Shown here one piece after another: positions 25,460 through 34,424 of a DNA stretch of 64,000 bases. Below the pieces are notes generated by a model, which did no database searches, had not been told where the DNA came from, and saw only the letters and a program-made list of their open reading frames with translations. Origin of the DNA: JAYRGC01 sp041908065 (GTDB lineage: Bacteria; Pseudomonadota; Alphaproteobacteria; UBA9219); NCBI GenBank assembly GCA_041908065.1, contig JAYRGC010000070.1:47523-111522 (forward strand), written 5' to 3'. Every line of letters begins with the position of its first letter. The first letter of the stretch is position 1. A program made the translations under genes and the position numbers.

Positions 25460-27013
25460 TTAGTGCGAACCGTTGCCGATCCGGCCTTCCAGTCTTTCGA
25501 TCGCCTCGGACTGTTCGCGCACTGTGCGGGACAGTTCGTCGTTGCGGGTCTTCAGCTCGTTGACAGCCCCCACCAGCGGCCCGATCAGGCCGATGTAGTT
25601 GACTGCCATGTAACCGTCAGCACCGCTCTTGACGAGTTCCGGATAGACCTTCTTCAAGTCCTGGGCGATGAGGCCGAGCTGCTTGTCGCTTGGCTTGTCG
25701 CCGTTCAGAACATAGGAAATCGGAACCAACTTACCCATCCGATCCAAGACGCCCTCCAGCGGCTTTACGCTGTGTTTGACGCGAAGATCCGATGTCCCGT
25801 ACTGGTATAGAGTGCCCGCGTAGACACGCATGGCTACAAGCGAACCAGTTATACGCTGGCTCCCAAACACTTGCAAAGCTTCCACGCATTGGGGAGTAGT
25901 AGCTTCAGCTATCGCATCAATAATACAGGCATTACCACCAGCACCGTCCACTACAAGTGGTTTGAAATCGTCACTTCCCGGGACATTAGAGAGGACGACG
26001 TTCGCCGAGGGGTTCTTAAACCGCCCACGCAGCATATTCACCATCGTACCAGCTGGGGTAGGATTTCCCGCGGCATCATAGGTTGCACCATCGATGGCAC
26101 CACCCTCTAGGCGTAGAGTATTTCCGACCATATGGAGGTTATAGGTATTGGCCGGATCAGCAGGAACGGTGACAGCAGTAGCTGCGTCGCTTTTGAAAAA
26201 CACACTGCGCTGCAATGTGAAGAAGTCAGGAGTATTAGACGTCCCCACCGTGCCAGCATTGGTCGTGGTGGCATCGGCTACCCTAGCCAACCACGGGTTG
26301 GAGCTGATGGTCGTGATCCTGCCGACATAGGACATTGAGGCAACGCGGCCAACTGAAGCCTGACCACCAAGTCCATAATTTGCAACCGGAGCAGTCCACG
26401 CGCCGTAAGCACCGCAGGCGTTGTTAGGCGTAGCTCCACAGGTAGCGACGTTGTACATGAAGCCGCCTTCGGCACCGATAAGGGCGGAAATGGATCCACC
26501 CTCGCTATCGGAAATCGGCTGTCCACCAGTCGTCATGACCATGTAAGAATAGCTGCCGTTCGCCTCTTTTCTGACTCCGATGGCAAATCCTTGGTCATAT
26601 GCGTTGACCGTATTGGAATTTATGGTGTCCGGCAGATACGGACACAAGGCATCGATGCCAACTGGCCCGAACGTAGGGGGAATGTTGGTGTTGCCACCGC
26701 AAGGGGTGCCAGCCGCCCGTGGCGGGGGCAATTGAAGTGTTATCACTGTATTGGCAGGAACGGCAGTGCTAGCAACAAACCCCTGAGCCTGACCGTCGGT
26801 TCCCATATATATTTCCACCGCCGCCATTATCTGGCGATGCAAATCGGCCGAAGCCTGACCTTGCAACTGCTGGCCGCCTCCGGAGACGAGTTTCCACAAC
26901 CCGCCGAACAAAAGCGCGGAAATCGACAGGACGATCGCCAATTCCACCAGCGTGAAACCGCGAGCATCTTGGCGTCCGCGGAGAATATTCGTTATAGCTT
27001 TGGAACCCATCAT
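25460..27013 (-). CDS. Large type IV prepilin with a C-terminal S74 self-cleaving chaperone domain
   Basis: A 517-residue protein; the ATG at 27011-27013 is chosen because AGGGAGG lies 7 bases upstream (a longer frame starts at 27070). Residues 1-45 carry a prepilin leader and helix: QDARG followed by FTLVELAIVLSISALLFGGL. The middle (about 50-400) is a beta-rich domain with Cys pairs. At residue 408 SDLRVKHSVKPLEGVLDRMG begins a Peptidase_S74 intramolecular chaperone, with the Ser408-Lys413 dyad, IGLIAQ-like QLGLIAQDLKKVYPELV, the YMAVNYIGLIGPLVGAVNEL segment, and a terminal coiled coil. S74 domains trimerise phage tail spikes and then cut themselves off. This suggests a trimeric, self-processed pilus-tip adhesin, like PilV in position but not in architecture. 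Confidence 0.88.
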   Translation of the reverse strand: MMGSKAITNILRGRQDARGFTLVELAIVLSISALLFGGLWKLVSGGGQQLQGQASADLHRQIMAAVEIYMGTDGQAQGFVASTAVPANTVITLQLPPPRAAGTPCGGNTNIPPTFGPVGIDALCPYLPDTINSNTVNAYDQGFAIGVRKEANGSYSYMVMTTGGQPISDSEGGSISALIGAEGGFMYNVATCGATPNNACGAYGAWTAPVANYGLGGQASVGRVASMSYVGRITTISSNPWLARVADATTTNAGTVGTSNTPDFFTLQRSVFFKSDAATAVTVPADPANTYNLHMVGNTLRLEGGAIDGATYDAAGNPTPAGTMVNMLRGRFKNPSANVVLSNVPGSDDFKPLVVDGAGGNACIIDAIAEATTPQCVEALQVFGSQRITGSLVAMRVYAGTLYQYGTSDLRVKHSVKPLEGVLDRMGKLVPISYVLNGDKPSDKQLGLIAQDLKKVYPELVKSGADGYMAVNYIGLIGPLVGAVNELKTRNDELSRTVREQSEAIERLEGRIGNGSH

Positions 27014-27101
27014 GTTTAGCCTCCCTTGGTTTAAAACGACTTTTCTCCACTTTCCCGAACGCTTCAACACGTTCTCGGCGTCACGGCACCATTATAACAC
27101 C

Positions 27102-27701
27102 TTATTTTAACACTACAACCGCCCCGTTCGTAATACCAGTGCCACTAGCCGTGCCAAAATTGAACGTCCTCTGGGTAGGAACCCACCCATTTCCTGATAC
27201 GGCTCTCCCCACGTTAGTCCTTATTACTGTGCTTGTCGGCCCCATAGATATTATCCTGCCGTATGTGCCGGGCAGCATCGGTGGATTCATGTTGTTAAAC
27301 TGCTTATCCAATTCCGCTACCGTGAGTCCCACGCCAGCTATCGGTTGATTGTTGTTGGCAACATTGAATGCCGTTATGGTTATAATTGTTCCTGCCACAT
27401 TGCACTTAACTGTATTGATGGTGTTAACCAGCGAAAATGCCGTGCCATAAACCGCCCCTCCATCATTCAACATCGAATACATGGAATTGGGAAGACTCGC
27501 CGCCGCCGCCGTAACCCTATTACAAGTTCCTGCACCGGCGGGGTTACCGGTTGTGTCAGCAGCAATCACTTTGTTGTAGGCGTCAATAGAACTCGCCGTC
27601 AAATCCTGTCTCTCCGACATTTTGGCGGATTGCTGGAAATACGCATTGGTGTAAACACCAATCGCGGCCAAAAGCAATATTACAAATGTAAATATATACA
27701 T
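27102..27701 (-). CDS. PilM-like type IVb pilus protein
   Basis: A 199-residue protein starting at MYIFTFVILLLAAIGVYTNA (ATG 27699-27701, GGAA five bases upstream; a longer frame begins at 27779 with a charged leader). The single N-terminal membrane helix without a prepilin Gly cleavage motif, followed by QQSAKMSERQDLTASSIDAY and a beta-rich periplasmic domain, resembles PilM of IncI-type pili. It lies 88 bases upstream of the S74 prepilin on the same strand, so the two probably form an operon. An alternative is a pilin-like minor subunit. Confidence 0.65.
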   Translation of the reverse strand: MYIFTFVILLLAAIGVYTNAYFQQSAKMSERQDLTASSIDAYNKVIAADTTGNPAGAGTCNRVTAAAASLPNSMYSMLNDGGAVYGTAFSLVNTINTVKCNVAGTIITITAFNVANNNQPIAGVGLTVAELDKQFNNMNPPMLPGTYGRIISMGPTSTVIRTNVGRAVSGNGWVPTQRTFNFGTASGTGITNGAVVVLK

Positions 27702-27964
27702 GCTTTTCCGGCCTTTTTTCTTATGTTCACAGCGGGTTGGCACTTGCGCCCGCAGTTTCCACACTCGCCATATTATCAACAGATTGTTAATAAAGCGTAA
27801 CTTTATATTATTTTGTCTAAAAAGTCACGCTTTTTTCGACTCCTCTGCGAAAAGGATGGATAAGACCCACACGCCCGGCCTTTGGGCGGGTTTGCGCGGC
27901 GGCGGAATTGCCTTTATGCTGTCTTCTCGCCTCATAGAATTCATCGCCGAAAGGAGTTTGGGAA

Positions 27965-28330
27965 ATGGCCGAGGAAACCAGCGTAATAGACCGGATCAAG
28001 GCCGACATCGGCCGCAACGACGTGGTGCTTTACATGATGGGCACGCCGGTGTTCCCCAAATGCGGGTTTTCCTCCCAAGCCGCGCAAATCCTAGGGTTGA
28101 TGGGGGTTGAGTTCAAGGCCGTCGACGTCACCGCCGACCCGGGCGTGCGGCAGGTCATCAAGGATTTCAGCAACTGGCCGACGTTTCCCCAGCTGTACGT
28201 CAAGGGCGAGATGATCGGCGGCTGCGACATCATGCGCGAAATGTACCAAAGCGGCGAATTGCAGCAGCTTTTCGACGAAAAAGGGGTCAAATACGGGGCC
28301 ACGCCTCCAGCCCAAGCCGCCGGAGGATAA
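27965..28330 (+). CDS. grxD: Monothiol CGFS glutaredoxin
   Basis: A 121-residue Grx4-type glutaredoxin that carries and delivers iron-sulfur clusters with glutathione. The active site PKCGFSSQAA is near residue 32, with WPTFPQLYVKGEMIGGCDIM as the GSH-binding part (TFPQ; GG-CD). AAGGAG stands 8 bases upstream. A short Ala/Pro tail follows the domain. It is four bases before asd and likely co-transcribed with asd-dapB. Confidence 0.95.
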   Translation: MAEETSVIDRIKADIGRNDVVLYMMGTPVFPKCGFSSQAAQILGLMGVEFKAVDVTADPGVRQVIKDFSNWPTFPQLYVKGEMIGGCDIMREMYQSGELQQLFDEKGVKYGATPPAQAAGG

Positions 28331-28334
28331 CCCC

Positions 28335-29354
28335 ATGAAACAATACAAAATAGCCATCGTCGGAGCCACCGGAGCCGTCGGGCACGAGACCATGAAAACG
28401 CTGGCCGAACGCCAGTTTCCGGCCTCCGAGGTAGTGGCTTTGGCGTCGGCGCGCTCGGTGGGCGGCGAGGTCAGCTATGGCGAGGATAGGGTTCTTAAGG
28501 TGCAAGACCTCGCCAAGTACGACTTTCGCGGCACGGATATATGTTTTTCTTCCGCCGGAGCCAATGTTTCGGCGGAGTTCGCCCCCCGCGCCACCGAGGC
28601 CGGATGCGTCATCATCGATAAAACCTCGCAATTCCGCATGGACGCGGACGTGCCGTTGATCGTGCCGGAGGTCAATCCCAAGGCTTTGGCCGGATATACC
28701 AAACGCAACATCGTCGCCAATCCCAACTGCGCCACCATCCAGCTGGTCGTGGCGTTGAAGCCGCTGCACGATCTGGCGAAGATAAAGCGCGTGGTGGTTT
28801 CCACCTATCAATCCGTCTCGGGAGCAGGCAAGGAGGCGATGGACGAGCTGTTCAGCCAGACCCGCGCCGTGTTCGTCAACGACGAGCTGAAGCGCGAGCA
28901 GTTCCACAAGCAAATCGCCTTCAACCTGATCCCGCAAATCGACAAGTTCATGGACGACGGCTCGACCAAGGAGGAATGGAAGACCGTGGTCGAAACGCAA
29001 AAGATTTTGGATCCGTCCATCCAAGTCGCCGCCACCTGCGTCCGCGTTCCGGTGTTCATCGGCCATTCCGAGGCGGTGACGATAGAGTTCGAAGATCCGA
29101 TCACCGCCAACGAAGCGCGAATGGCGTTAAAGCGCGCCAAGGGCGTCGCTTTGGTAGACCGCCAGACCGATGATGGGTTCGTCACTCCGGTCGAATGCGT
29201 GGGCGAGGATCAGGTGTTCGTCAGCCGCGTCCGCGAGGACAAGTCGGTCAAGAACGGCATCAGCTTGTGGGTGGTGAGCGATAATCTCCGCAAGGGCGCG
29301 GCCTTGAACGGCGTGCAGATAGCCGAGTTGCTGATAAAGGAATACCTGAAATGA
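28335..29354 (+). CDS. asd: Aspartate-semialdehyde dehydrogenase
   Basis: A 339-residue enzyme making aspartate semialdehyde for lysine/diaminopimelate, threonine and methionine. The NADP-binding start is KIAIVGATGAVGHETMKTLA; the catalytic Cys is in NPNCATIQLVVALKPL near residue 135; the region RVPVFIGHSEAVTIEFEDPI holds the active-site His. It overlaps dapB by four bases (ATGA), giving an asd-dapB unit for diaminopimelate. Confidence 0.95.
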   Translation: MKQYKIAIVGATGAVGHETMKTLAERQFPASEVVALASARSVGGEVSYGEDRVLKVQDLAKYDFRGTDICFSSAGANVSAEFAPRATEAGCVIIDKTSQFRMDADVPLIVPEVNPKALAGYTKRNIVANPNCATIQLVVALKPLHDLAKIKRVVVSTYQSVSGAGKEAMDELFSQTRAVFVNDELKREQFHKQIAFNLIPQIDKFMDDGSTKEEWKTVVETQKILDPSIQVAATCVRVPVFIGHSEAVTIEFEDPITANEARMALKRAKGVALVDRQTDDGFVTPVECVGEDQVFVSRVREDKSVKNGISLWVVSDNLRKGAALNGVQIAELLIKEYLK

Positions 29355-30085
29355 AAATAGCCGTCGCCGGCATGGCCGGACGCATGGGATGCGCCATAGC
29401 GCGCATAGTCGCGAACGAAACCGAAGGAGCCTCGCTGGCGGGCGGGATCGTGCGGGCGGAGGAGCTGGCCAAGACCAAGGCCGCTTTCCCTTCCGTCGCG
29501 GTGTCGGACAACGCCGACGAGGTGCTGCCCTTATGCGACGCGCTGATCGATTTTTCCGCCGCGACGGCGACGCCCATGTACGCGGCGGCGGCGGTTCGCC
29601 ACGGCAAGGCCTTTGTCTCCGGCGTGACAGGGCTTGACGCCGCGACGATGGAGGCGTTGCGCGAGGCCGGACGCAAAATCCCCGTTCTATATTCCGCCAA
29701 CATGAGCCTGTCTTTGGCGGTGATGCGGCGGCTGGTCGAACAGGCGGCGCGGATGCTGAAGGATTGCGACTATGACGTTGCAATCCTCGACATCCATCAT
29801 CGCATGAAAAAGGATTCCCCGTCCGGCACGGCGAAAACGTTGGCGGCTGCGGTCGTGGCCGGAAACAGCGGGGCCAAGCAACCCGCATTCGCCGACATCC
29901 GCGCCGGATACGTCGTGGGCGAGCACGAAGTTATGTTCGCGGGGCAGGGCGAGGTCGTTTCGCTCCGCCACAGCGTGACGGATCGCGACATATTCGCTCG
30001 CGGCGCGGTTCGCGCCGCGTTATGGCTGGGCGGCAGGCCGGCAGGGTTTTATGGAATCGACGAAACGATGGAAATTTCTAAATAA
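29351..30085 (+). CDS. dapB: 4-hydroxy-tetrahydrodipicolinate reductase
   Basis: A 244-residue enzyme of the diaminopimelate/lysine pathway that reduces the dapA product. N-terminal nucleotide motif VAGMAGRMGCAIARI; catalytic and substrate motif DIHHRMKKDSPSGTA near residue 145 (His-His, Lys, Ser-Gly-Thr). Length is slightly below the common 265-270 residues. Its 3' end overlaps the convergent gene at 30020-30943 by 66 bases. Confidence 0.94.
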   Translation: MKIAVAGMAGRMGCAIARIVANETEGASLAGGIVRAEELAKTKAAFPSVAVSDNADEVLPLCDALIDFSAATATPMYAAAAVRHGKAFVSGVTGLDAATMEALREAGRKIPVLYSANMSLSLAVMRRLVEQAARMLKDCDYDVAILDIHHRMKKDSPSGTAKTLAAAVVAGNSGAKQPAFADIRAGYVVGEHEVMFAGQGEVVSLRHSVTDRDIFARGAVRAALWLGGRPAGFYGIDETMEISK

Positions 30086-30943
30086 CTCTCCGTTTTCCAC
30101 ATTCGTGAAAAACCTTTCCGGATCCAGTCGTCTCGGATTTATTCGAGCGAACGGGCGCAAATTTCCCCAGCCCATCGCGGTTGAGGCCAGCGTGAAGGCA
30201 TTATCCTCGGTTACGGCGTAAGTCATAGGACGGTATCCATTGCTGGGATCGCCTACCGGCTGTCCGCTGCTTTGAAACACCTTGACGATCGATGCCGGTT
30301 TGCCGATCCATTTGCCGTTGGCATCAAGGATACTGCCGTCGGGGACATTCAACTTGAATTGGACGTAGTAGATTCCGCCGCCTTTTTTCTTGATGGGAAA
30401 GTTATTGAAAAGCAGCCAAACGAACGGATACGCCCAAGGCGGTGATCTTCTGCGCCACAACTTGCTGTCCGTCTTGGGAATAATGCCCAGTCGCAACATG
30501 TCCATGCCTTCACCGTAAAAGGATTTGTCGGCATCCAATCCTTTGCCCAGCACCCCCGCCATTATCAATCCCGCCCAGTATCCTCCTTGGGTCAACCGCC
30601 CGTCTTCGGTGACGAACCGCCGCCGTTCAGCGGCGACATCTACAGGTTTACGGTTAAGGCCGTTGCTGAAGATGGTGGTTTTTGGATCAATGTCGGAGTT
30701 CAGAAACCGGCAGTCAGGATCAGCCTGATTGGGAAAATGGCTGAAATACGCCCCGCCGTTAGGAGCGCAGACGCCTTGTGCGGCGGTTATGAAATTCCTC
30801 AGCATTTCGTCGCGATGTGGCGCTACCGAGGCTCCGCAATCGGGACAGTACGGATAGATTTTCCGCGCTTGGTAATCGGCTCCGGCCCTAAGGCGGAAAT
30901 CTTCCACAGTCACAAGATCGTTTTCATATAATGCAAACCGCAT
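30020..30943 (-). CDS. Hypothetical protein with a zinc-ribbon/CoiA-like N-terminus
   Basis: A 307-residue protein. The first 80 residues have YPYCPDCGASVAPHRDEML and FSHFPNQADPDCRF, a pattern (CxxC, then His and Cys near HFxxQ) resembling the CoiA-like competence or restriction-associated domains; this resemblance is only suggestive. The rest has no recognisable domain, with patches such as SPPWAYPFVWLLFNN. It converges on dapB and overlaps its end by 66 bases. AAAGGG stands about 7 bases before the ATG. Confidence 0.6.
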   Translation of the reverse strand: MRFALYENDLVTVEDFRLRAGADYQARKIYPYCPDCGASVAPHRDEMLRNFITAAQGVCAPNGGAYFSHFPNQADPDCRFLNSDIDPKTTIFSNGLNRKPVDVAAERRRFVTEDGRLTQGGYWAGLIMAGVLGKGLDADKSFYGEGMDMLRLGIIPKTDSKLWRRRSPPWAYPFVWLLFNNFPIKKKGGGIYYVQFKLNVPDGSILDANGKWIGKPASIVKVFQSSGQPVGDPSNGYRPMTYAVTEDNAFTLASTAMGWGNLRPFARINPRRLDPERFFTNVENGELFRNFHRFVDSIKPCRPAAQP

Positions 30944-31084
30944 TGGTATCCCTTTCGAAACGTTATTTTCGGCTTATATAATCAAATCTTCATATCCGCA
31001 ACGACAAAGCGGCCTTGACACGCGGCTTGGCAAGGACATGATTGCGGCTGGAACAAAATTAACCAACCAAGGATTTTCGCAGAA

Positions 31085-32101
31085 ATGAGCAACACAGCAG
31101 CCCAAGCCGGATTCGACGTTTGCGCCGTCGGCAACGCGATCGTGGACATAATTTCCGAAAGCGACGACGCTTTTTTGCAGGCGCACGACGTGGCCAAAGG
31201 CGTGATGACGCTGATCGACGCCGCTCGCGCGGATTTCCTGTACTCCATGTGCGGTCCGGCGATGGAAATGTCGGGCGGCTCCGCCGCCAACACCACGGCG
31301 GGCATCGCCATGCTGGGCGGGAAACCGGCCTTCATCGGCAAGGTGCGCGACGATCAGTTGGGGAGCATATTTCGCCACGACATGAAGGCGACCGGCGTAC
31401 ATTTCCGCACTCCGCCCCTGACCGACGGCCCGCCCACGGCGCGGTGCGTTATCATGGTAACCCCCGACGCCCAGCGCAGCATGAGCACATATCTGGGCGC
31501 GTGCGTCGAGTTGTCGGCCTCGGACATAGACCCCGATACCGTGCGAGCGGCGCAGGTGACGTATCTCGAGGGATACTTGTTCGATAAGGCTCCGGCGCAG
31601 GCGGCTTTTCGCTTAGCGGCGCAAGTGGCGCACGCGGCGGATCGCAAACTCGCCCTTACGCTGTCCGATCCGTTCTGCGTCGAACGGCACCGCGAGGCGT
31701 TTTTGGATTTGGTTCGCAACGAAGTCGACATCCTGTTCGCCAACGAGAAAGAGATAGCCTCGCTATACCGCACCGATTCCTTCGACGCGGCGGTGGCGGC
31801 GGCGCGGGAACATTGCCAGATAGTCGTGGCCACCCGCAGCGAAAAAGGAGCGGTGGTGGCCAGCGGATCCGATACCATAGCGATAAAGGCCGAGGCGGTG
31901 TCCAAAGTCCTAGATTCCACCGGAGCCGGAGACATGTTCGCCGCCGGTTTCCTTTACGGGGTGACGCATGGACACTCTTTGGCCGAAAGCGGCAGATTGG
32001 GAGCCGTCTGCGCCGCCGAAGTCATCGGCCACTACGGCCCGCGTCCGCAGGAACCACTGCGCGACCTCGCCGCCGCCAAAGGCATAGCCTTGCGGGACTG
32101 A
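31085..32101 (+). CDS. PfkB-family sugar/nucleoside kinase (adenosine kinase-like)
   Basis: A 338-residue ribokinase-family enzyme. The family motifs are visible: GNAIVDII, MSGGSAANTTAGIAMLGGKP near residue 58 and the second PfkB signature DSTGAGDMFAAGFLYGVTHG with catalytic Asp near residue 280. Such proteins in alphaproteobacteria are often annotated as adenosine kinase; the substrate cannot be read from sequence. Followed after 28 bases by a convergent methyltransferase gene. Confidence 0.88.
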   Translation: MSNTAAQAGFDVCAVGNAIVDIISESDDAFLQAHDVAKGVMTLIDAARADFLYSMCGPAMEMSGGSAANTTAGIAMLGGKPAFIGKVRDDQLGSIFRHDMKATGVHFRTPPLTDGPPTARCVIMVTPDAQRSMSTYLGACVELSASDIDPDTVRAAQVTYLEGYLFDKAPAQAAFRLAAQVAHAADRKLALTLSDPFCVERHREAFLDLVRNEVDILFANEKEIASLYRTDSFDAAVAAAREHCQIVVATRSEKGAVVASGSDTIAIKAEAVSKVLDSTGAGDMFAAGFLYGVTHGHSLAESGRLGAVCAAEVIGHYGPRPQEPLRDLAAAKGIALRD

Positions 32102-32128
32102 CGGGCGAGGGAAAAAATCCACACCAGT

Positions 32129-32893
32129 TCACTGCGCACCAAGCCTTGCTACGCGGCCATAAAGCGGCCATTTGATTTGCAGCAAGGAATCGGGAGAAAC
32201 GTGGCGTTCAAGTTTGCTTTCTACTGCGGCCACCGAATCGCGCCCGACAGTCTTTTCGTAATCCCTGACCGATGAACGCGAACGCAAATAAACAGCGAAC
32301 TGCGGCAACGTCATGTCCGCTTCCATCTTAAACTCCGGCAACGCCAATTCGTCGTTAAATGGAAAATAAAGATCGCGGTATTTGCTTCGCACAATCCTTA
32401 TTTCCTTAGAGCCATACGGCTCTATCAATTCTGAAAAATCTCGGACTATATCGTTCATTCTATCGTCGCCGGATATTTCAGGTTCGCCATAAACTAACAA
32501 GGATAAAATCGCGCCTTGTTTGGCCACGCGAATAACCTCGTTATAAAACCTCGGCAGATTGAACCAATGCGCCGCCATTCCTACATTGATAAGATCGACG
32601 CTACGATTAGCGATGCCAGAATCTTCCGCCGTGGCGACGCGAAAAGTTATTTTCGGGTTTAATGACGCCAATCGCACCTGTTCGGAACTGGCGTCCGTGG
32701 CTGCCACGTGGGAAAAATACCGTGCAAGATCATGCGTCGCCTGCCCACTGCCACAGGCGCAATCCCATGCCGTTTGACGAGACGACGCTTGCGCGGCAAG
32801 CCACTTAAATAACCCGTCGGGATAGTGTGGCCGCGTGACATATTGTTGTGCCACTGAAGCGTACCATTGCACGGGATTGTGATTTTCTTTCAT
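32129..32893 (-). CDS. Class I SAM-dependent methyltransferase (UbiE/type 11-like)
   Basis: A 254-residue methyltransferase with the SAM-binding motif TAWDCACGSGQATHDLARYF near residue 45, followed by VAATDASSEQVRLASL and NVGMAAHWFNLPRFYNEV. The substrate is unknown; the family includes trans-aconitate and small-molecule methyltransferases. Its start overlaps the stop of the upstream XRE regulator by four bases (ATGA), so the two are one transcription unit. Confidence 0.82.
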   Translation of the reverse strand: MKENHNPVQWYASVAQQYVTRPHYPDGLFKWLAAQASSRQTAWDCACGSGQATHDLARYFSHVAATDASSEQVRLASLNPKITFRVATAEDSGIANRSVDLINVGMAAHWFNLPRFYNEVIRVAKQGAILSLLVYGEPEISGDDRMNDIVRDFSELIEPYGSKEIRIVRSKYRDLYFPFNDELALPEFKMEADMTLPQFAVYLRSRSSVRDYEKTVGRDSVAAVESKLERHVSPDSLLQIKWPLYGRVARLGAQ

Positions 32894-33549
32894 TTCTTTA
32901 TTACCTCCTTAGCGTTGTTCCACATAAAATTAAAAAATTTATTATATGCCATAGCCACGGATGCGGATTTAACCACGATGATAAGCGGCGGATTGTCGAC
33001 ATCGAAAGTTATTTCGGCTTTGTATTCTCCAAACGAATAAAACGCTACTGGCGGAAAATTATTACGGGGAATCCATCTGTATGTAGCATAGGCTGCATTG
33101 GGGGTATTGGTATCCCCTTCTGCCGATAAGATTCGCATGTTGAAGTCTGCCCGTCTTTTTGCCAATTCGGCCATTCTTGAGCGATGAGATTCGGCATCGT
33201 TTCTATATTTCGAAAATTGCGCCGCACTAGCTCCACACACGCAAGCCTGCCCGCCATGTTCGTTGAGGTGTGAATAAACTAAATTGTGAAATCGTGAGAA
33301 CCCATCAACACCCTCGTAAATCCTCACGTCCGTCAAACACCTGCGAACACCATCGCCATCTGTGAACTCAATCCCTGCCTCGCTGAATGCCCCAACAATT
33401 TTACTCATGGTTTCGTTTTTGGGGCGTTTATTCACCCCGTGTTCTATGTTCTGGATGGTGACGCGGCTAACACCAACGCGCTTAGCCAGTTCCTCTGCGC
33501 CCCAATCTGCCAATACTCTGGCTGCGCGTATTTGTTTTCCGCTGGGCAT
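32890..33549 (-). CDS. XRE-family helix-turn-helix regulator with a C-terminal sensor-like region
   Basis: A 219-residue protein. Residues 5-62 form a Cro/CI helix-turn-helix (KQIRAARVLADWGAEELAKR; VSRVTIQNIEHGVNKRPK). The remainder, from about residue 75, is an unrecognised domain with two cysteines (ACVCGASA) and aromatic patches (AAYATYRWIPRNNFPPVAFY). It is AT-rich relative to its neighbours and is transcribed together with the methyltransferase. The 226-base gap to the divergent gene at 33788 is AT-rich and may hold its own operator; no palindrome stood out. Confidence 0.78.
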   Translation of the reverse strand: MPSGKQIRAARVLADWGAEELAKRVGVSRVTIQNIEHGVNKRPKNETMSKIVGAFSEAGIEFTDGDGVRRCLTDVRIYEGVDGFSRFHNLVYSHLNEHGGQACVCGASAAQFSKYRNDAESHRSRMAELAKRRADFNMRILSAEGDTNTPNAAYATYRWIPRNNFPPVAFYSFGEYKAEITFDVDNPPLIIVVKSASVAMAYNKFFNFMWNNAKEVIKK

Positions 33550-33787
33550 AAAAATCCTTTCATTTTGTCAATCGCTGTTTGATAACACGTCAGAAATTGC
33601 TCGGTCAATTAAAAACAACTTACCCATAAATGGTAACTTTGCCTGCGGTTTTGGTTAATATTGCAATCCACCATCTTTCTTTTTGTAAAACACTGCTTTA
33701 TTTTTTATAAAAAATCTATTTGCTTTCTCCTCTTCGAAATGCAAAATAGGTTCCATCGCGGCAACATTACATTGAATGGGGGAGCAT

Positions 33788-33982
33788 ATGATGGCGTACT
33801 TTTCATTTGACTATATGATAGAACGGTTTGGCGAAGTATTGGCTTGGCATTACTTGGCGGAGATTGAGCGAGCCGCGCATATCAGACCATACGGATACGG
33901 AATAGATCCGGAAGCCAGACTGCAACGCGCCTTTCGCGCCCAAGACGAAATCGCCGCGGCCAAAGCCAAGAAATCGGCGTAA
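33788..33982 (+). CDS. Small hypothetical protein
   Basis: A 64-residue protein starting at MAYFSFDYMIERFGEVLAWH; the frame extends to 33776 but ATG at 33788 has a GGGGGAG run 9 bases upstream. Short and helical, ending in a basic Lys/Ala tail. No family is recognised. It is 30 bases upstream of the next hypothetical gene on the same strand. Confidence 0.5.
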   Translation: MMAYFSFDYMIERFGEVLAWHYLAEIERAAHIRPYGYGIDPEARLQRAFRAQDEIAAAKAKKSA

Positions 33983-34012
33983 AACAACCCATTATCATAA
34001 GGAAACAAGAAT

Positions 34013-34354
34013 ATGACGAATATCGACTTGCGGACTTTTTCCGTGGCTTTGGGCGTGGCGGTGGTAATGGCCAAAGACGGCGGGGGAATAAACAGCGGCA
34101 AGCTGGCTATAGAGATAGCCGACATGATCGAACAAATTTGCCGTCCCGACAGCAAAAATGATAACGCCGCGGCGGAAACACTTCCTTGGACATTCACCTG
34201 TTTCGGCAAAAAGTCCGAGATAGAGGCTTATTCCCAACGCACCGCCAAATTGGAAACCATCGCCGAAGCCCGCTCTTTCGACGCGCTCGACGCCGAGGAG
34301 GTCGCCGCCTTTATCGTCGATTCCGTCAACAACCGCGCCGTTGGAAAAGCCTAA
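34013..34354 (+). CDS. Hypothetical protein
   Basis: A 113-residue protein (TNIDLRTFSVALGVAVVMAK; SGKLAIEIADMIEQICRPDS) with no recognised domain, signal peptide or membrane helix. AAGGA stands 9 bases before the ATG. It is probably co-transcribed with the preceding small gene and ends 70 bases before proB. Confidence 0.5.
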   Translation: MTNIDLRTFSVALGVAVVMAKDGGGINSGKLAIEIADMIEQICRPDSKNDNAAAETLPWTFTCFGKKSEIEAYSQRTAKLETIAEARSFDALDAEEVAAFIVDSVNNRAVGKA

Positions 34355-34424
34355 AGACCTGTTCATATCCGCCTTCGGTTGCTACACTGCCCGTTCACTG
34401 CTGCACTCGACGACGGCGCAAGGC

